The notes beneath the pieces were generated by a model that had not been told where the DNA came from, did not search any database, and saw only the letters and a list, made by a program, of their open reading frames with translations. The translations under genes and the position numbers were made by a program. Shown here in pieces: positions 17,175-26,218 of a DNA stretch of 64,000 nucleotides (position 1 is its first letter; the number at the start of each line of letters is the position of its first letter). The stretch is from Rhizobium ecuadorense (lineage in GTDB: Bacteria; Pseudomonadota; Alphaproteobacteria; Rhizobiales; Rhizobiaceae), in the NCBI RefSeq assembly GCF_001187535.1, contig NZ_LFIO01001304.1, positions 186,001 through 250,000 of the forward strand, given 5' to 3'.

Positions 17175-17355
17175 AAATATCGTCTCCCTGAAATGCCTCT
17201 GCGCTGCCTGATTCCCGCGCCCAGGCGCGGGAAGTCCCTGCCTGCAGGGATTACACAATGACAGGCGAAAGCGCAATGCATGAGAATGCCGCAGACGCGC
17301 TTGATAACCGCCATGTCCTGGGGCTGGAACAAGCCTCAAGCCCGCGGCGCCGTGA

Positions 17356-18108
17356 TCACAGCGGCAGGTCGGTGCCGAGTTCGCCTTGCGGCACGAAGCG
17401 CGCCGTCGGAATGATGGTGAGCGGTGGCAATGTGTCGTTGGGATTGCGCGAAAACATCATCCGCTGCTCACTGGCGCTGGAGATGAAGAAGGGATAACGC
17501 GTCAGCAGCTTGCGCCCGACCTCGATCACATTCGTCGCCATCAGCGTCATGTCGATCCCGTAATTCTTCGCCAGCCGGCCGGGCACGACCGTGTCGGCAT
17601 AGAAGACCCGCTTGTAGAAGGCTGCATGCGGCGGCCGAACGAACTGGAGAACGCGGTCCGCGCGGAAATACGCGGCTGCGACGATGGTCGGCCGCAGAGT
17701 CAGATAGGGAACCCAGGGCAAATCGGCGGTGAGTTCGGGATCGGCCGCGAAACGCGCCGGATCGATCAGCGTCAGCCCCGCATCCAGAAGCTCGTCCATC
17801 GCCTCGGGAAAGGCGCCGCCGGATTGGCTGAGGCGATGCTCCGGTGTCACATAATGAACCCGGATGGTGCTGACCAGTTCCCCATAATAATACAGGCCGA
17901 AGATATAGGCGTGGCTGTCGAAATCGCTGTCGTCAAGCAGTCCCTTCGGGGCGAGCGCGAGCACGTCGTGGGCCTTGTAAGCCTTGTAGCGCAGGCGTTC
18001 CACCTGCTCCATGTCTTCGCTGCTTTCGACGCGGCGATACTCGACATGATCCAAAACTTCCAAAATTTTCGCGCTGAAATCGCTACGCTTGAACAGTGTC
18101 TCTGACAT
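17356..18108 (-). CDS. FeeM-like N-acyl amino acid synthase / GNAT-fold protein
   Basis: 250 residues, no signal peptide, no membrane segment. The N-terminal YRRVESSEDMEQVERLRYKAY and the later GLYYYGELVSTIRVHYV, plus MTLMATNVIEVGRKLLTRYPFF, match the layout of the FeeM/autoinducer-synthase-like acyltransferase fold (an arginine-rich R-x-R-Y-x-A-Y entrance and an S-x-R strand). The prototypes join an acyl chain from acyl-ACP to an amino acid, giving long-chain N-acyl amino acids. It stands alone between convergent repeats and a c-di-GMP gene. Identification rests on motif pattern only. A plain uncharacterised GNAT is the alternative. Confidence 0.55.
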   Translation of the reverse strand: MSETLFKRSDFSAKILEVLDHVEYRRVESSEDMEQVERLRYKAYKAHDVLALAPKGLLDDSDFDSHAYIFGLYYYGELVSTIRVHYVTPEHRLSQSGGAFPEAMDELLDAGLTLIDPARFAADPELTADLPWVPYLTLRPTIVAAAYFRADRVLQFVRPPHAAFYKRVFYADTVVPGRLAKNYGIDMTLMATNVIEVGRKLLTRYPFFISSASEQRMMFSRNPNDTLPPLTIIPTARFVPQGELGTDLPL

Positions 18109-18250
18109 TTTCCCGATCCGCTCGTTAACGGATCATTAATCATATGCCGGCGGGATTTAGGCAAGGAAATCCGATAATTCGGGCCGTTTATAAAGTATTA
18201 AGGTTAACGCTGGGGAAAATTGTCAGAGGAAAAGCGGCCGATGCGGAGGC

Positions 18251-20554
18251 TCAGGCGACCTTGTTGCGCCGGCGCTGAACCGGGCGGCGGCCGATGCCCT
18301 GCTGCAACAGCGGGATATTCTGGGAAGGCACGGGCTGCGAGAAAACATAGCCCTGCACGAGATCGGTGCTGCGGTGCTTGTTGAGCAGAGCGAGCTGCTC
18401 TTCGGTCTCGACGCCCTCGATGACGATCTTCAGGCCCAGTTCGCGGGCGAGGTGGACCGTGCCGCGCAGGAGTTTGAGGCGGCGGGTGTCCTCGACGATA
18501 TTGCGGACGAAGGAGCGATCGATCTTGACGATATCAAGCGGCAGCGTGTCGAGATAGCTGAGGCTGGAGAAGCCGGTCCCGAAATCGTCGATGGCGATGG
18601 TGATGCCGCGGGCCCTGAGTTCAGCCAGGATGGCGCGCACAGCCGCCGGCTCGTCGATCAGGCAGCTTTCCGTGACTTCGAGATGCAGTCGCGCCGCGTC
18701 GAGGCCGGAATGAGCAAGCGCAGCGGCAACCACCTGAAGGATGTCTGCATCCCTGAGGTCCCGCGCCGAGAGGTTGACCGAGACGGCGATATGGTCCGGC
18801 CAGTTCATGCATTCGCTGCAGGCCTTGAACAGGACGAAGCGGGTGATATCGGAGATGATGCCCATATCCTCGGCGAGCCGGATGAAGACATCGGGCGGGA
18901 TCGAGCCCTTCTCCGGATGCACCCAGCGCGCCAACGCCTCGGCGCATTCGATCCGCGAACCGTCGGCCCTGAACATCGGCTGGAAGACCAGATGCAGCGC
19001 TTGCGCCGAAACCGCCTCGCGCAGATCCGCCTTCAGCTTCTGCTGTTCGATGTAGCGGCCGTCCATCTCCCGCTCGAAGCCGGAGATGCCGCCCTTGAAG
19101 CGCGACTTGCTTTCGAACAGGGCAAGATCCGCCTTGACGCTCCATTCGTCCATGGCAAAGGCGGTGCTTTCGAGGATGGCGTAGCCGGCGCTGAGCGAAA
19201 CGAGGAAAGTCAGCTCGTCGACCTCGTAGTGCCCCTGGATCGCGGCGTGCACACGGCGGATCTCGATGTCGAGCGAGGCCGGCTCCCTCGCATGCGGGAA
19301 GAACAGGATGAACTGGTCGCCCATCAGCCGGCCGAGAATGGCGTTGCCGGAGGCCTGCTTGACGCGGGCGGCGATAGCGCAGAGCAGATGATCGCCGGTG
19401 ACATGACCGCGCATGTCGTTGACATGTTTGAATTCGTCGATATCGAGCACCATGAAGCCGAGCGGTCCGGTCTTTCTCGGATGTTTGGCGAGATACTCCT
19501 GCACCAGCTGCCCGAAATATTCCCGGTTCGGCAGGCCGGTCAGCGCATCGAAGCGGACCATATGCATGATCTTCTGCTCCGCCTTCACCCGGCTCGACAC
19601 GTCCTCGAAGATCAGCACGGCGCCGCCATCGGCCCTTCGGCTGGCGGAGAATTCCAGCGACAGGCCCTCGGGAAAATGAACGAGCGTGCGCGACAGGTTG
19701 CCTTCGGCGACCTGGGTGAGCTGGCGCAGGATGAGTTCCGGCTGCGAGGCGTCCATGAAGCTGTAGCGCGCGCCGTAGCGCAGCACGGCGCCGAGATCGC
19801 GGTCTTTCAGCCGCTCCGGCGCACCGATCTTCAGAAGCTCGCAAGCCTTGCGGTTGACGACCTGGATACGGTTTTCGGCATCGACCATGACCAGGCCATG
19901 CGGCATGTTGTTCAGCGCCGTATCGAAGCGGTCGGCGATGATGGTGATTTCCCGGCGCGCGATGACATTCTCATAAAGGAACTCGCGCACGCCGTTCGCC
20001 ATCGCCCGCGTCGTCAGCCAGAAGGGAATGAGGAAGATCGACAGCAGGCCACGATAGAAATCCAGCGCCATCAGGCTGCAGACGATCATCGGCAGACAGC
20101 AGGAGAAGGTCTGCAGGTCGACCGCCAGGCGTGAACCGTAATTGCGGCCGACGACGGAAACCATGGTCGCCATGGTGACGGCGATGCAGGCAAGTTCGGC
20201 AAAGGAATCGTGAACGACGAAGATGGCGTAACCGCTGGCAAGGCCAAGCAGCGCGGTGGTGCAGGCCGCACCGGCAACCAGGATCCGCTCCCAACGCTCG
20301 ATTCCGGCGTGCGACAGGCTCTCCTTGTCGACCCCATCGAACTGCCGGAAAATGACCATGCGAATGCAGAAGACCAGGAGGAAGGCAGCGGCCAGCAGGA
20401 TGTAGACGAAGGATTGGGTCTTGGCGGCAACGGCAAGGCACGTCGCGACGTGCACGATCACGCCGGCGAGAAGCGTCATGCGGTTCCCGGAAAGGGAACT
20501 CACAAACGACAGATACACATCTAAAGGGACCCTGTTCGGGTTATCTGGCTTCAT
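18251..20554 (-). CDS. Membrane PAS-GGDEF-EAL protein, degenerate GGDEF, probable c-di-GMP phosphodiesterase
   Basis: 767 residues from the ATG at 20554 (AGGGAAAG upstream). Five or six N-terminal transmembrane helices (about 20-190) precede a PAS domain (about 220-330), a GGDEF domain and an EAL domain. The GGDEF signature reads MGDQF (411-415), so cyclase activity is unlikely. The EAL side is complete: EAL (539-541), SVNLS, LEVTES, IDDFGTGFSSLSYL, VKIDRS and IEGVET. It should hydrolyse c-di-GMP, possibly with GTP as an allosteric ligand of the GGDEF remnant. Confidence 0.88.
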   Translation of the reverse strand: MKPDNPNRVPLDVYLSFVSSLSGNRMTLLAGVIVHVATCLAVAAKTQSFVYILLAAAFLLVFCIRMVIFRQFDGVDKESLSHAGIERWERILVAGAACTTALLGLASGYAIFVVHDSFAELACIAVTMATMVSVVGRNYGSRLAVDLQTFSCCLPMIVCSLMALDFYRGLLSIFLIPFWLTTRAMANGVREFLYENVIARREITIIADRFDTALNNMPHGLVMVDAENRIQVVNRKACELLKIGAPERLKDRDLGAVLRYGARYSFMDASQPELILRQLTQVAEGNLSRTLVHFPEGLSLEFSASRRADGGAVLIFEDVSSRVKAEQKIMHMVRFDALTGLPNREYFGQLVQEYLAKHPRKTGPLGFMVLDIDEFKHVNDMRGHVTGDHLLCAIAARVKQASGNAILGRLMGDQFILFFPHAREPASLDIEIRRVHAAIQGHYEVDELTFLVSLSAGYAILESTAFAMDEWSVKADLALFESKSRFKGGISGFEREMDGRYIEQQKLKADLREAVSAQALHLVFQPMFRADGSRIECAEALARWVHPEKGSIPPDVFIRLAEDMGIISDITRFVLFKACSECMNWPDHIAVSVNLSARDLRDADILQVVAAALAHSGLDAARLHLEVTESCLIDEPAAVRAILAELRARGITIAIDDFGTGFSSLSYLDTLPLDIVKIDRSFVRNIVEDTRRLKLLRGTVHLARELGLKIVIEGVETEEQLALLNKHRSTDLVQGYVFSQPVPSQNIPLLQQGIGRRPVQRRRNKVA

Positions 20555-20880
20555 CCACACTTTCCCTGTGCGCGGGAATTCTAAGCCCAACCCTTTAAAA
20601 ATTGATTTCAATGGAATCAAACATTTGGTCAAATTTTCTAAAACCAGAGGATGAACCGTGCAGCTTACACGCGTTATTGCAGCCTCTTGGCGAGGTTGTT
20701 GAAATTTTTATCCACGCCTGGGTTGTCGAATTAGTATCCGGCCACACCACCGGGTCACGCCATCTAAGACTATACTCCAAGCCGAGGCATTTATCCTTCC
20801 AATTTCGAAGGCCGTGGTCTACATCGATTGCAAGAGGGAAAGCTGCCGGAAAAACGGCAGGGCAAAAACAAGGGAAACGA

Positions 20881-21420
20881 ATGTCGGGACTTCTGGCGGC
20901 AAGCCGGCTGATCGATTCGGTCAGTCGGATCATGGGCAAACTTTCCGAATATATGGTGCTGTTCTGCTGTCTGATCAGCGCCGGAAACGCCATCGTCCGC
21001 TACGCCTTCAATTACAGTTCGAACGGCTGGCTCGAGATCCAATGGTATCTCTTCGCCTTCGTCGTCATGCTCGGCGCCTCGCATGCGCTGCGCAACAACG
21101 AGCATGTTCGCGTCGACCTGATCTATGGTTCGGTTTCCGACAAAGCCAAGATCTGGATCGACATCGTCGGCCTCATCGTCTTTCTCATCCCGGTTTGCGT
21201 CTTCCTCACCTGGATCTGCTGGCCCTTCTTCACGCTGTCCTATCAGCAGGGCGAAATATCGGGCAATGCCGGCGGGCTGATCCGCTGGCCCGTCAAGCTG
21301 GTCCTTGTCGCCGGTTTCGCATTGCTCTCCCTTCAGGGCGTTTCCGAGCTGATCAAGCGGATCGCCGCCCTGACCGGCCACATCAAGATCGACACGACAT
21401 ACGAAAAGCCGCTGCAATAG
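20881..21420 (+). CDS. TRAP transporter small permease (DctQ type)
   Basis: 179 residues with four transmembrane helices. The start at 20881 has AGGGAAACGA just before it; a longer reading from 20602 lacks a signal for translation. NNEHVRVDLIYG is the conserved loop of DctQ subunits. It forms the membrane complex with the large permease that begins 22 bp downstream. The binding protein is encoded convergently at 23021-24127, so the complete TRAP system is present. Confidence 0.9.
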   Translation: MSGLLAASRLIDSVSRIMGKLSEYMVLFCCLISAGNAIVRYAFNYSSNGWLEIQWYLFAFVVMLGASHALRNNEHVRVDLIYGSVSDKAKIWIDIVGLIVFLIPVCVFLTWICWPFFTLSYQQGEISGNAGGLIRWPVKLVLVAGFALLSLQGVSELIKRIAALTGHIKIDTTYEKPLQ

Positions 21421-21441
21421 CGCTCCCGGGGAGAAACGGAT

Positions 21442-22932
21442 TTGTTTGATTTCGGTATCATCCCGCCGGCGATGTTCCTGGGCATGGTCATTTTCATGCT
21501 CTACGGCTTTCCGGTCGCCTTTTCGCTGGCCGCCGTCGGCCTGTTCTTCGGCATCATCGGCATCGTCACCGGCCATTTCGGCGAAGTCTTCCTGCAGGCG
21601 CTGCCGCTGCGCTTCTTCGGCATCCTTTCCAACGACCTGCTGCTCGCCATCCCCTTCTTCACCTTCATGGGCGCGGTGCTGGAGCGCTGCGGGCTCGCCG
21701 AAGACCTGCTCGAAGGCACCGGCAAACTTTTCGGTGGCATACCGGGCGGCCTTGCCTATGCCGTCATCCTCGTCGGCGCGGTTCTCGGCGCCATCACCGG
21801 CACGGTCGCCGCCTCCGTCATCACCATGGGCGTGATCTCGCTGCCGATCATGCTGCGCTACGGCTACAGCCCGCGCCTTGCGACCGGCGTCATCGCCGCC
21901 TCGGGCACCATCACCCAGGTGATCCCGCCCTCGCTCGTGCTCGTCGTTCTCGCCGACCAGCTCGGCCGGTCGGTCGGCGACATGTATCTCGGCGCGATCG
22001 GCCCCTCGATCCTGCAGGTGTCGATCTTCGTGCTCTTCATCCTGGTGATGTCGATCATCCGGCCGAAATCGATGCCGCCGCTGCCGAAGGAAGTGCGCGG
22101 CGACTTCAACTGGGCGCTGCTCGCCAAAGTGCTGATGGGCATGGTGCCCTCGATCGTGCTGATCTTTCTGGTGCTCGGCACGATCTTCATGGGCCTTGCG
22201 ACACCGACGGAAGCCGGTGCGCTGGGCGTTGTCGGCGCCATGGCGCTCGCCGCCATGAATCGCCGCCTCACCTGGCCGCTGATCCGCGAGGCGATGGCAT
22301 CGACCACCCACATTACCTCAATGGTGGTGATGATCCTGATCGGCTCCACCTGTTTCAGCCTGGTCTTCCAGGGCATGGACGGCTCGCGCTGGATCGAGCA
22401 CATGCTGTCGGGCCTTCCCGGCGGCCCGGTCGGCTTCCTGATCTTCGTCAATATCTTCATCTTCGTGCTCGCCTTCTTCCTCGATTTCTTCGAGATCGCT
22501 TTCATCGTCATCCCGATGCTTGCCCCCGTCGCCTCCCATCTCGGCATCGACCTGATCTGGTTCGGCGTGCTGATCTGCGTCAACATGCAGACGAGCTTCA
22601 TGCATCCGCCCTTCGGCTTCGCGCTGTTCTATCTGCGCTCGATCGCCGGCAAGGACGTCAAGACCTCGGATATCTACATGGGTGCCCTCCCCTGGGTCGG
22701 CATGCAGCTGATCCTGGTGGCGATTGTGATCTTCTGGCCGCAATCGGTGACTTATTGGCTGGATCACGGCCCGAAGGTCGACCCGAACTCGATCAAGATC
22801 GAAGTCCCGGGGTTCGGAGGCCAGCTCGGCCTGCCGCCGCTGGGCGGCGGCGGCAACGGCTCGCCGCAGATCCCCGGCCTGACCCTGCCGCCAATCGGCC
22901 TGCCGGGAGCACCGCCGCCTCCCGCCAAATAA
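21442..22932 (+). CDS. TRAP transporter large permease (DctM type)
   Basis: 496 residues starting at a TTG (21442) behind GGGGAGAAACGGA. Twelve or so membrane helices include the family signatures MLYGFPVAFSLAAVGLFFG, SSVITMGVISLPIML and GLATPTEAGALGV. It moves organic anions with a sodium gradient using the periplasmic binding protein. Unusually, after the last helix the protein carries a tail of about 50 residues rich in Gly, Pro and Leu ending GAPPPPAK, which most DctM proteins lack. The tail is in frame and has no sign of frameshift. Confidence 0.92.
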   Translation: MFDFGIIPPAMFLGMVIFMLYGFPVAFSLAAVGLFFGIIGIVTGHFGEVFLQALPLRFFGILSNDLLLAIPFFTFMGAVLERCGLAEDLLEGTGKLFGGIPGGLAYAVILVGAVLGAITGTVAASVITMGVISLPIMLRYGYSPRLATGVIAASGTITQVIPPSLVLVVLADQLGRSVGDMYLGAIGPSILQVSIFVLFILVMSIIRPKSMPPLPKEVRGDFNWALLAKVLMGMVPSIVLIFLVLGTIFMGLATPTEAGALGVVGAMALAAMNRRLTWPLIREAMASTTHITSMVVMILIGSTCFSLVFQGMDGSRWIEHMLSGLPGGPVGFLIFVNIFIFVLAFFLDFFEIAFIVIPMLAPVASHLGIDLIWFGVLICVNMQTSFMHPPFGFALFYLRSIAGKDVKTSDIYMGALPWVGMQLILVAIVIFWPQSVTYWLDHGPKVDPNSIKIEVPGFGGQLGLPPLGGGGNGSPQIPGLTLPPIGLPGAPPPPAK

Positions 22933-22956
22933 CCCCGCCAAATAACAGGGCCAAAA

Positions 22957-22988
22957 CAAAACCCCGGATCAAGCGATCCGGGGTTTTG
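22957..22988. terminator. Bidirectional terminator between convergent TRAP genes
   Basis: CAAAACCCCGGATC (22957-22970) pairs perfectly with GATCCGGGGTTTTG (22975-22988) around AAGC. The T-rich arm works in both directions, serving dctM on the plus strand and the binding-protein gene on the minus strand. Confidence 0.9.
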
Positions 22989-23020
22989 TCATGCGTTGGT
23001 GTCATGCGCCGATGAAAGCC

Positions 23021-24127
23021 TCAGAGCTTTCCGGCCCGCTGCTGGATCATCATGAACGTATCGAAAGTGTATTCCGAAAGCTGCATCCAGAGATAGGCGT
23101 CCCGCTTGAAGGCGGTCTGATCGTCGTAGATCTTCTTGAAATACTGGTTGGTGCCCGAGATTTCGCTGTAGATGCCGGTTGCCGCCTGGAAGCAGGCTTC
23201 CATGATCTCCTGGCTGAACGGGCGCAGCGTCGCACCTTCTGCAACGAGCTGCTTCAGCGCCGTCGGGTTTTTCGTATCGTACTTCGCCAGCATGTTGGTG
23301 TTGGCGAAGGCGCAGGCGTCGGTCAGCGCTGCCTGATAATGCTTCGGCAGGTTGCTCCATTTCTCGAGGTTGAAGAAACCGTGCACCGTCGGGCCACCTT
23401 CCCACCAGCCGGGATAGTAGTAGTACTTCGCCACCTTGTGGAAGCCGAGCTTCAGGTCGTCATAGGGGCCGACGAATTCCGCCGCGTCGATCGTGCCTTT
23501 TTCCAGCGCCGGATAGATGTCGCCGCCGGCGATCTGCTGCGGGATGACGCCGACCTTCTCCATGACGCGACCGGCAAGGCCTGCAATGCGCATCTTGACG
23601 CCCTTGAGGTCGTCGAGCGTATTGATTTCCTTGCGGAACCAGCCGCCCATCTGCGCACCGGTATTGCCGGCCGGCAGTGCATACATGCCCTGGGTGGCAT
23701 AAAATTCATTCATCAGCTTATTGCCGTTGCCCTCGTAATACCAGGCATTGGTCAGGCGGCTGTTCAGGCCAAACGGAATGGCCGTTCCGATGGCATAGGT
23801 CGGGTCCTTGCCGACGAAATAATAGGAGGTCGTATGAGCTGCCTCGACCGTGCCGGCGGCCACCGCATCGACGGCCTGCAGGCCGGGCACGATTTCACCG
23901 GCCGCAAAAGGCTGGATCGTGAAATTGCCGTCCGTCGCCGCGGCGACATGCTTGGCGATATCCTCGGCGCCGCCATAGATCGTATCCAAGCTCTTCGGAA
24001 ACGACGACGTCATGCGCCACGCGATCTTCGGATTCTCCTGCGCGATCGCAGGCGCTGCCAATGCAGTTGCGGCGACCGCGCCGGCGCTGGCGGTTCCCGC
24101 CTTCTTGAAAAACGAACGACGATCCAT
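23021..24127 (-). CDS. TRAP transporter substrate-binding protein (TakP-like)
   Basis: 368 residues from the ATG at 24127 (GGGAGG upstream), giving an N-terminus MDRRSFFKKAGTASAGAVA: a twin-arginine (Tat) signal. The mature protein is a DctP-fold binding protein, with YFVGKDPTYAIGTAIPFG, MGGWFRKEINTLDDLKGVKMRIAGLAG and GPYDDLKLGFHKVAKYYYYPGWWEGGP. These blocks are those of the TakP / 2-oxo-acid clade, whose Rhodobacter member binds pyruvate and related keto acids. It is convergent with its permease genes, so it has a separate promoter. Confidence 0.9.
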   Translation of the reverse strand: MDRRSFFKKAGTASAGAVAATALAAPAIAQENPKIAWRMTSSFPKSLDTIYGGAEDIAKHVAAATDGNFTIQPFAAGEIVPGLQAVDAVAAGTVEAAHTTSYYFVGKDPTYAIGTAIPFGLNSRLTNAWYYEGNGNKLMNEFYATQGMYALPAGNTGAQMGGWFRKEINTLDDLKGVKMRIAGLAGRVMEKVGVIPQQIAGGDIYPALEKGTIDAAEFVGPYDDLKLGFHKVAKYYYYPGWWEGGPTVHGFFNLEKWSNLPKHYQAALTDACAFANTNMLAKYDTKNPTALKQLVAEGATLRPFSQEIMEACFQAATGIYSEISGTNQYFKKIYDDQTAFKRDAYLWMQLSEYTFDTFMMIQQRAGKL

Positions 24128-24418
24128 CAAAAACCTCCCGTATGGATGGCACTGCGCGGCCAATCTTCACCCCACCCGCAGCCGGCGCAAACCTAAGCAT
24201 GGCGGGGGCCGCGATTCAAGCTTTAGTCTATTAGCCTTTGGCATCAAGACGGCAATAAGGCAATGCGCGTGCCCCTATCAAAATCAGCGGCTTAGCGGCG
24301 AACCCGGAGCCACCGGGCGCTTCCGCCGTATTTTGGCCACCACGCGCAGCCAAGCGTTGACTTAAGGGCCATTCTGGCGCCAGAAACAGCAAGCACAGAG
24401 ATTTTTACCGGAGTTGCT

Positions 24419-25198
24419 ATGACGAAACCGATCGTTGCCATTCCTGCCGATATCCGCAGCTTCGACGGCGCGACCTGGCATGCCGTGCAGCATCAATATC
24501 TGCGTGCTGCCTTGAACGCGGCCGGCGTCATGGCCTTCATCATCCCCGCTTTCGAGCAAGGCTACGATACCGACGCGATCCTCGACCGCGTCGACGGCCT
24601 CCTGGTTTCCGGCTCGGCCAGCAATGTGCATCCCTCGCTCTACGGTGCCGAGGCGAGCGACAGGGACGGTCCCTTCGACCCTGCCCGTGACGCCATCAGC
24701 CTGCCGCTTATCCGCCGCACCATCGACCGCGCCATCCCGCTGCTCGCCATCTGCCGCGGCATCCAGGAGCTGAACGTCGCGCTCGGCGGTTCGCTGGCAA
24801 GCGAGATCCAGGAGCAGCCGGGCATCTCGGACCACCGCCGGCCTGAGGGCGTCGACCGCGACGGCATGTACGCCATTCGCCAGAGCGTCCACGTCAAGGA
24901 AGGCTCCTGCATCGCGACTATTCTCGGCCCCGGCGAGGTTCGCGTGAATTCCCTGCATCGTCAAGCGATAGCCAGGACCGCACCGCGCCTGCAGGTGGAA
25001 GCGATCGCCGAAGACGGCACGGTGGAGGCCGTCTCCGTCATCGACGCCAAGGCCTTCGCCGTCGGCGTGCAATGGCATCCGGAATATTGGGCCGAAACCG
25101 ACGAGCCTTCGAACCAGCTATTTGCCGCTTTCGGCGATGCCGTCCGCGCCTACGCCGCCGGCAAGCTGCCGCTCACCCCCGCGCAGGCGATCGCCTGA
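24419..25198 (+). CDS. Gamma-glutamyl-gamma-aminobutyrate hydrolase family (class I amidotransferase-like)
   Basis: 259 residues of the peptidase C26 / PuuD fold. The catalytic triad is visible: Cys112 (LAICRGIQELNVALGG), His220 and Glu222 (GVQWHPEYW). VNSLHRQAI is the conserved strand before it. PuuD cleaves gamma-Glu-GABA in putrescine breakdown, but no other puu gene is adjacent, so the substrate is uncertain. It is a single gene ending convergently with the 2-hydroxyacid dehydrogenase. Confidence 0.82.
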   Translation: MTKPIVAIPADIRSFDGATWHAVQHQYLRAALNAAGVMAFIIPAFEQGYDTDAILDRVDGLLVSGSASNVHPSLYGAEASDRDGPFDPARDAISLPLIRRTIDRAIPLLAICRGIQELNVALGGSLASEIQEQPGISDHRRPEGVDRDGMYAIRQSVHVKEGSCIATILGPGEVRVNSLHRQAIARTAPRLQVEAIAEDGTVEAVSVIDAKAFAVGVQWHPEYWAETDEPSNQLFAAFGDAVRAYAAGKLPLTPAQAIA

Positions 25199-25233
25199 TG
25201 GTGCGACACCGGCGAAGCTGAAAGCGTGCTGTT

Positions 25234-26190
25234 TTAACGCTTCTGCGGCGTCTCCGGCACCGGCGTCAGCGCAGCACCTTTCTCGAACCAGGCGATGAGA
25301 TTGTCGGCAACGAGATCGGCCATCGCGTTGCGGGTCGGCACCGAAGCCGAGGCGACATGCGGCAGGAGCACCGCATTGGCCGGTTCCAGCAGGCAGGCCG
25401 GCACGGTTGGCTCGTCATAGAAGACATCGAGGCCGGCCGCTCCGAGCGCGCCGGAGGCAAGGGCTGCGCTCAGCGCCGCCTCGTCCACCGTCCAGCCGCG
25501 GCCGACATTGACGAGAATGCCGTTCGGGCCGAGGGCGGCCAGAATATCGGCATCGATCGTCTTGTGCGTCTGCGGCGTCTTCGGAACGATGGCGATCAGC
25601 GTATCCACCGCTTCCGCCAGCCCCTTCAGCGTCGGATGATAATCATAGGGTGCATCGGCATGGCGCGACCGCGTGTGATAACTGATCTTCACCTTGAACG
25701 GCTCCAGCCGCTTGGCGATCTCAAGCCCGATGCGGCCAAGGCCATAAAGCCCGACATGGCGGCCCTTGAGCGAGAAACGCGACAGCGGATAGGCCGTGCC
25801 CGGCTTCCAGTTGCCCGCCCGCAGCCAGGCCTCGGCCCGCGGCAATTCGCGGACGGTGTTCAGCAGCAGACCGATCGCCGTATCGGCGACTTCGTCGTTC
25901 AGCACATCAGGCGTATTGGTGACGACGATGCCCTTTTCGGCGGCCCGCTTCACATCCATGCCGTCATAGCCGACACCGAAACTGGCAATCACTTCGACAT
26001 GCGGCAGCTGGTCCATCCACACACCCGGGAAAGCGCCGGAGACGGCGACACCGCGGATGCGGCCGGCGGTCTCGCCGTCGAGCGCAAGCCTTTCCTCGCG
26101 CGCGACGGCGATGATGTCAAAACGATCCTCCAGCCTTTCGAGAACGCGCTCGTGTATCTTCCCGGGAACGAGAATGGCGATGCGGGACAT
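25234..26190 (-). CDS. D-isomer-specific 2-hydroxyacid dehydrogenase
   Basis: 318 residues. The NAD(P) Rossmann motif is GLYGLGRIGLEIAKRL (about 148-163). Catalytic residues lie in NVGRGWTVDE (Arg), DVFYDEP (Glu) and LLPHVASAS (His). The glyoxylate/hydroxypyruvate/phenylpyruvate reductase branch fits best, since the hinge SFGVGYDGMD is typical there. It lies 28 bp after the LacI-type regulator on the same strand, so the regulator probably controls it. Confidence 0.88.
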   Translation of the reverse strand: MSRIAILVPGKIHERVLERLEDRFDIIAVAREERLALDGETAGRIRGVAVSGAFPGVWMDQLPHVEVIASFGVGYDGMDVKRAAEKGIVVTNTPDVLNDEVADTAIGLLLNTVRELPRAEAWLRAGNWKPGTAYPLSRFSLKGRHVGLYGLGRIGLEIAKRLEPFKVKISYHTRSRHADAPYDYHPTLKGLAEAVDTLIAIVPKTPQTHKTIDADILAALGPNGILVNVGRGWTVDEAALSAALASGALGAAGLDVFYDEPTVPACLLEPANAVLLPHVASASVPTRNAMADLVADNLIAWFEKGAALTPVPETPQKR

Positions 26191-26218
26191 GGCTTTTCCT
26201 CTTGGATGCGGTCTTGGC

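Noticed and set aside
18374..20134. 586-codon plus-strand frame opposite the GGDEF/EAL gene
   Set aside because: It is a shadow of the intact c-di-GMP gene, with an Asp/Glu/Arg-biased composition typical of antisense reading.
20791..22311. 506-codon minus-strand frame over the TRAP permeases
   Set aside because: It is antisense to two genes with full membrane topology. The product is an acidic, low-complexity string.
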